From positions 70,921,720 to 70,985,719 of the forward strand of contig NC_089788.1 in the NCBI RefSeq assembly GCF_040412425.1: 64,000 nucleotides of DNA, read 5' to 3'. Numbering within the stretch: position 1 is the first letter of the stretch; the number at the start of each line of letters is the position of its first letter. A model generated the notes under the pieces. It ran no database searches. It was not told the origin of the DNA and saw nothing but the letters and a program-made list of their open reading frames with translations. Below, one piece after another: positions 59,674 through 64,000 of the stretch. Source of the DNA: Macrobrachium rosenbergii (lineage: Eukaryota > Arthropoda > Malacostraca > Decapoda > Palaemonidae). Both the position numbers and the translations under genes were made by a program.

Positions 59674-62600
59674 GTAATTTGATCCTTACGTTGTTAACCT
59701 GGGCTTGGGCCTAATGAAAATAGTCGCCTTTTTTATTTATATCTTTTCGAAAGTTGGGACTAAGTTCTTCAAGGTTTACGAATATTCGTTGAAGATAGCA
59801 ACAGAGTCTCTTTATTCAGTAGTCTTATTACTGTCGCATCTTTGATGTATAATTTCTTTACCCAGATGTGAATTATGTGGAGGTCAGGATGGAAACCAGT
59901 ATGGGGACTATCATAGGCTCAGAAGTTCCTTCTGAACCGCCTCACGTGACCAACTCTCATCATTATGCATTCAGGTAACACCAGCATCTCCCTAAAATGC
60001 TCTCATGTGGTGGTCATATGTTACTTCAAAATGGAACTGTGAAGTAATTTGTCGTTCAATGTGTCGACAGTTTGCAACGCCAGCTTGAGTAACCATAAAT
60101 CAATCAATCATTGTTACCTGTGTTCACTATGTAACTCCCTGTGATTTTGTAAGTGTATGAGACGCAGAACAGTAAAATTCAAAGTTGTTTTGTATTTTTC
60201 CCCAGGGGAATACCCTATGCCAAACCTCCCGTAGATGAACTGCGATTTCGCGACCCTGTTGACCTGAGAGGCGCTTGGCCCGGAAGACTCCTTAATGCCA
60301 CTAAATTTGGATCAATTTGCTCCCAGTATGATCCACTGAGTGACGTGGTTTTTGGCTCAGAGGACTGCCTGTATTTGAACGTCTTCACACCAAACTTACG
60401 AGGTGAGACAATTATAGTTCTCTCTCAATAACTCCACCTGCTGTGTTTATTAAAACAGCATTGGTTGACTACTTATAAAGATAACAACAGCTCTGTTATA
60501 ACTATAGGCCTAGAGAGCTTCAAGGATGCTTTATATTGATGTTGCTACTTTACAGATACTGACAGAGGAGAAGCAGTGAGTATAATAGAAGTATAGTATT
60601 ATTTAGGTGGTACTATTTCACAAATCATCCTTTAATCTCATCAGTGACAGGTACTTTGGGCAAAAACGTTTCGGGCAAACTCCTGCCCGTGCTATTTTTC
60701 ATTCACGGAGGAGCGTACATTCGTGGATCAGCCAACCCTTATGGACCTGAGAGGCTCATGTCAAGAAACCTGGTTGTCGTGACAATAAATTACCGACTTG
60801 GGGCACTAGGTGAGTATCTCGCATTCTTAGACGTTCTTATATAAGTAAAACAAGAACTGCTCATTGTAACTTGAGTCACATTTTGAAACAATGGAGAAAT
60901 TTCAACTGCTCCTTTCAACTTGCAGTGTGTTTTGAGTCTACCAAGTCCCTGCCAATTTACCGACTTTAAAATATGTACAGAAAATGTGATCGACATATAT
61001 GTGTTATATCGTTGCTTTTGCTGTTCAGTGGAAGGTCTGCGCTACCCTAATGTGTCCAGTGCATGTACATAGTCAGTTCTGTGGATTTTAAGATAAAAAA
61101 AAAATTCCTTTTAAGTTACTGATATTCATTTTTTATTAGTAGCATAATTTTTTCAGATAATTGTGAGAGACCTAACATCTATTAGAACTAGAAAGTCCAA
61201 TGCATTAATTCTTAATGGTATCATTGGATTCCAACCTTAACCTCAGGCCGTAGCAATATTCAAGGGAATGACGATGGAAGAATTGTATTTTCATATGCTG
61301 TGTAAATTGTAGCCATTCGTAATTCATTTCGCAATTTATCTAGACGTACAGTGTCCAGGCAAATTTGATAACCAAAAAGAAAGTAGAAGTTTTCTTCAGG
61401 TGGTATGCTGGGCAATTGTTTGATCTAAATGATACAAATGAATTATGCTATTTTCTCGACAATAATAAGGAAAATATAACATTTCTTAAACCTTCTGCCT
61501 GTAAGGTAGTTCTAAATTCCACCAACACATGCACAGATACAAAACTATAGTCTCTAATAAACAAGTAAAAAATGCCCCGAACTCTCTTCAGCGCAATTGA
61601 GTTTTCTGTACATAGTAGTATCAAGACCACCGAAAATTGATCTATCTTTCGGTGGCCTCGGTATAATGCTGTATGGGCCGCTGGCCATGAAACTTTAACC
61701 ACAGCCCGGTGGTGGCCTGGACTATATCGTTGCCAGACGCATGATTACAGCTAAATTTAACCTTAAATAAAATAAAAAGTACTGAGGCTAGGGGGCTGCA
61801 ATTTGGTGTGTTTGATGATTGGAGGGTGGATGATTAACATACCAATTTGCAGCCCTCTAGCCTCAGTAGTTTTTAAGATCTGAGGGCGGACAGAAAAAAG
61901 GAAATTTGAAAGAATGCCCAAGGAACTTCATTACTAAATGTTAAAAAAAAAAATCATTCCAGGTTTTCTGAGCACGAGAGACTCCTTGCTTCCCGGAAAT
62001 TATGGAATTCTGGACCAAGTGTCTGCTCTTCGTTGGGTCAAGCGCCATATATCCGAGTTTGGTGGTGACCCCAATCAAATCACCTTGGGAGGGTTTTCTG
62101 CAGGGGCCGGTTCTACCAACCTCCACTTATATTCTCCACTGACGAAAGGTTTTTGCTCCTCCGTTCAGTATTTTTTTTAATGCATGTTAGCGTTACGGTG
62201 TTAATAATCAGTTTTCTGGGGTATTACGTTTAAAAATGTAGTATTTAATACTAAATGACAGATGGTTGTGGTACCAGATAACCATGTCAGTAATACTCTC
62301 ACGGTTCAATAGCAGTGACATACAATCAAAACTAAAGAGAAGGTAATTTTTATTTTATGGATACAGCTAATTTTGTTAATGCCATCACACTTGAATCACT
62401 CGTAAGCAAAGGTGCATTTTCCCATAAAAGGGCCAAATCTGTAGCTGAAGGTTGGGAGAGATCCCTCGGTCGAACTCATTATCAGGAGATGCGGGCTGCT
62501 AGGGAGCAAGAACTCGCCCTGACGTATGGCCAGATTAATCTAGAAGACTCAATTGTAACCTGTAATTTAATCTGATCATTTATATCGAACTGTTTACACG

Positions 62601-63440
62601 AGTCTGTAGTTGCTGCTATGACTTGACTCATGAGGAAAGAAGAGAACATATGAAAGAAAGGTATATCATAAAGTAGTATTACAAAGTAATATCACAACAT
62701 TAGAATATTGAGTTAACTACACGAAACACGTCTCTTCATTTTTTTTTTACATAATATACATCTATTTTAATGCTTAACACCTTAGGTAAGCAAACATGAA
62801 TCTATGATATCATCATCAACTACTTGATTTTAATTTCACTGCGAGATCGTGGTTCACTGTTCAGTTATATTTCTAGGTCTAGGCCTTTATTAGAATTATG
62901 AGTCAGAGTGACAGGAAAGATTGTCCGTGATCTACAACAACAAATATCTTTGTTTTTACAAACAAGATCTAGTGCATCGAGTGATCATGCAAAGCGGTTC
63001 TAGTAGTTGTGCGTGGGCGTTTCAAGGGCGACCCGAGGAAGGTGCTCGTCTTTTGGCTGCAGAGCTGTCGTGTCCCACAGCGCCTACCGTCGCCCTTTCC
63101 TCCTGTGTCAAAGCGAAAGCTGCTGAGGACATCTTGCGGGCGCAGTTCGCTGTATTGGTGAGTCCCCCACCCCCCTTCTCTCCTCTCTCTCTCTCCCTTC
63201 CGCACAAGCCATGTTTTGAAAAATAAATCATAAACACAGACTTATTTAAAGATTACTTGGAAACATTGGTCTTTCTCAGTGTTGATTTTGATCGTATTCA
63301 TTCATTAAAAGGGTAAAAAAAAATATTTTACATGACATAATGATTAATAATACAAGTGCTTAAAAAATGGTCTGCCCCTTCGGATTTCAGTTCCTTCACT
63401 CGTTCACGCGCGTAAGGCTCAGCATTGCCAATTAAGGTTG

Positions 63441-63538
<98 letters not shown>

Positions 63539-63559
63539 ATATATATATATATATGTGTG

Positions 63560-63604
<45 letters not shown>

Positions 63605-64000
63605 GATCTTATGTTCAAAAGGAAAGTTACTAATATCAATTTTCATTGCTGGTTAATGTAATGTAATGCCCTTCAAGATGGACTAAATCACCTGAATTAC
63701 CAACCAAGTAATCCTCGTTCCCTGTCTGACAGATATATACAGCTACTGATCTATTTTTCCAGAGACTGGAGTTCATCCCATTTTGGTTCGCGCCGATTAT
63801 AGACGGCGGTTTGAGGCCTCAACCGTTTCTGCCGGCTCCACTGGATGAAATGACCATCCGTTCGGTTCCGGCTCTCATGGGCACAGTTACCGAGGAGGGT
63901 CTGATGTTCGCTGCTAGTGAGTCTGATTCGTTGTGCGTGCCACTGTCTGTGTTGTCCTCTGAAACGTTACAAACGTTCGCCTTGTCTGTAGTACAAGAGG
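59550..64000 (+). CDS. Type-B carboxylesterase, secreted, 5' part (runs off the window)
   Basis: Serine hydrolase of the carboxylesterase/cholinesterase fold; candidate substrates in a crustacean include methyl farnesoate, lipids and xenobiotics, which sequence alone cannot decide. Exons: 59550-59673, 59866-59974, 60206-60402, 60645-60809, 61963-62148, 62967-63157 and 63763 onward; all joins keep frame. Residues 1-23 look like a signal peptide ([16 protein letters not shown]). Visible motifs: [18 protein letters not shown] (signature 2), [11 protein letters not shown] (oxyanion hole, about 162-172), [16 protein letters not shown] (signature 1, nucleophile Ser244) and [10 protein letters not shown] (acid Glu about 369). 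The catalytic His lies beyond the window. Ser and Glu are kept, so it is probably active and not a neuroligin-type relative. Confidence 0.92.
59866..59974 (+). CDS. Carboxylesterase exon 2
   Basis: Acceptor TTACCCAG|ATGTG, donor TTCAG|GTAACA. Encodes [20 protein letters not shown] and HHYAFR, the first beta strands of the fold. Confidence 0.88.
60206..60402 (+). CDS. Carboxylesterase exon 3
   Basis: Acceptor TTCCCCAG|GGGA, donor ACGAG|GTGAGA. Encodes [14 protein letters not shown] and [13 protein letters not shown]; the Cys of EDCLYLNV pairs with an upstream Cys (ICSQY) in the family. Confidence 0.93.
60645..60809 (+). CDS. Carboxylesterase exon 4
   Basis: Acceptor CTCATCAG|TGACAG, donor CACTAG|GTGAGT. 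Encodes [20 protein letters not shown] and the [12 protein letters not shown] strand, including the oxyanion-hole glycines. Confidence 0.93.
61560..61930 (-). repeat. Interspersed repeat with internal foldback, in carboxylesterase intron 4
   Basis: Holds CCACCGAAAATTGATCTATC with CGGTGGCCTCGG, TGGGCCGCTGGCCATGAAAC, and a foldback in which TACTGAGGCTAGGGGGCTGC (61780-61799) is inverted as GCAGCCCTCTAGCCTCAGTA (61849-61868). I know this pattern from decapod sequence. No coding capacity. Confidence 0.7.
61963..62148 (+). CDS. Carboxylesterase exon 5 (nucleophile Ser)
   Basis: Acceptor CATTCCAG|GTTTTC; encodes [19 protein letters not shown] and [13 protein letters not shown] with Ser244. The donor is AAAG|GTTTTT, weak beyond the GT, but only this position joins in frame to [16 protein letters not shown]. 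Confidence 0.9.
62967..63157 (+). CDS. Carboxylesterase exon 6
   Basis: Acceptor ACAAACAAG|ATCTAG, donor GTATTG|GTGAGT, leaving in phase 0. Encodes [19 protein letters not shown], the conserved block after the nucleophile elbow. Confidence 0.93.
63440..63602. repeat. (TA)n then (GA)n microsatellite in carboxylesterase intron 6
   Basis: About 45 TA units, a short GTATG interruption, more TA, GTGTGTG, then about 20 GA units to 63602. Confidence 0.95.
63763..64000 (+). CDS. Carboxylesterase exon 7, end uncertain
   Basis: Acceptor ATTTTTCCAG|AGACTG. Encodes [13 protein letters not shown] and [16 protein letters not shown] consensus donor A|GTGAGT at 63916/63917 falls right after FAA. The frame also stays open to the window end, but the sequence after 63916 shows no family resemblance, so the exon probably ends at 63916. 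Confidence 0.8.

Noticed and set aside
60555..60583. Possible extra carboxylesterase microexon after TTTACAG, before GTGAGT
   Set aside because: It would enter in the right phase but leave in phase 0, which breaks the join to the well-supported exon at 60645.

Overview
The window is animal nuclear DNA with intron-rich genes, and it looks like a decapod crustacean. The evidence for that is dense (TA)n, (GA)n and (CA)n microsatellites, DIRS-like and Penelope-like retroelements, and interspersed repeats I recognise from decapod sequence. The taxon is an inference. Three protein genes are supported by matching splice sites, continuous reading frames across exon joins, and family motifs.

(1) Cyclin A lies on the minus strand from 21637 to 5919: eight coding exons, 452 residues. 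It has a D-box-like degron, the MRxIL helix and two cyclin folds. The promoter at 21854-21936 carries a CRE, two CCAAT boxes and a CHR-like element. Intron 1 begins with two decayed tandem copies of the exon 1/intron boundary and also holds a dead LINE fragment.

(2) A polydactyl C2H2 zinc-finger gene lies on the minus strand: coding exons 54146-53400 and 45346-43511, 860 residues, 11 fingers, a likely non-coding first exon ending at 57421. It has an N-terminal PIP-box-like peptide and a highly charged tail. Its coding intron contains a nearly whole decayed DIRS-like retroelement (about 46319-53230). That element still has inverted terminal repeats and an internal region matching both of its ends, and its right repeat is split by a DNA transposon with a 4-bp target duplication.

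(3) A secreted type-B carboxylesterase lies on the plus strand from 59550 and runs off the window end. Seven exons are visible, with the oxyanion-hole HGG, the GFSAG nucleophile motif and the acidic EEG motif.

The stretch 22-43 kb is gene-poor and repeat-rich. At 28.57-32.14 kb several unrelated blocks are separated by (TA)n tracts. One is a perfect-looking foldback element; another is a head-to-head pair of 5'-truncated Penelope-like elements. Each of the pair encodes a GIY-YIG domain and carries a hammerhead-ribozyme-like motif near its 3' end. Degraded LINE and DIRS pieces follow at 33.1-33.9 and 36.6-38.6 kb. The three genes show no sign of shared function or operon-like linkage; they are ordinary neighbours.
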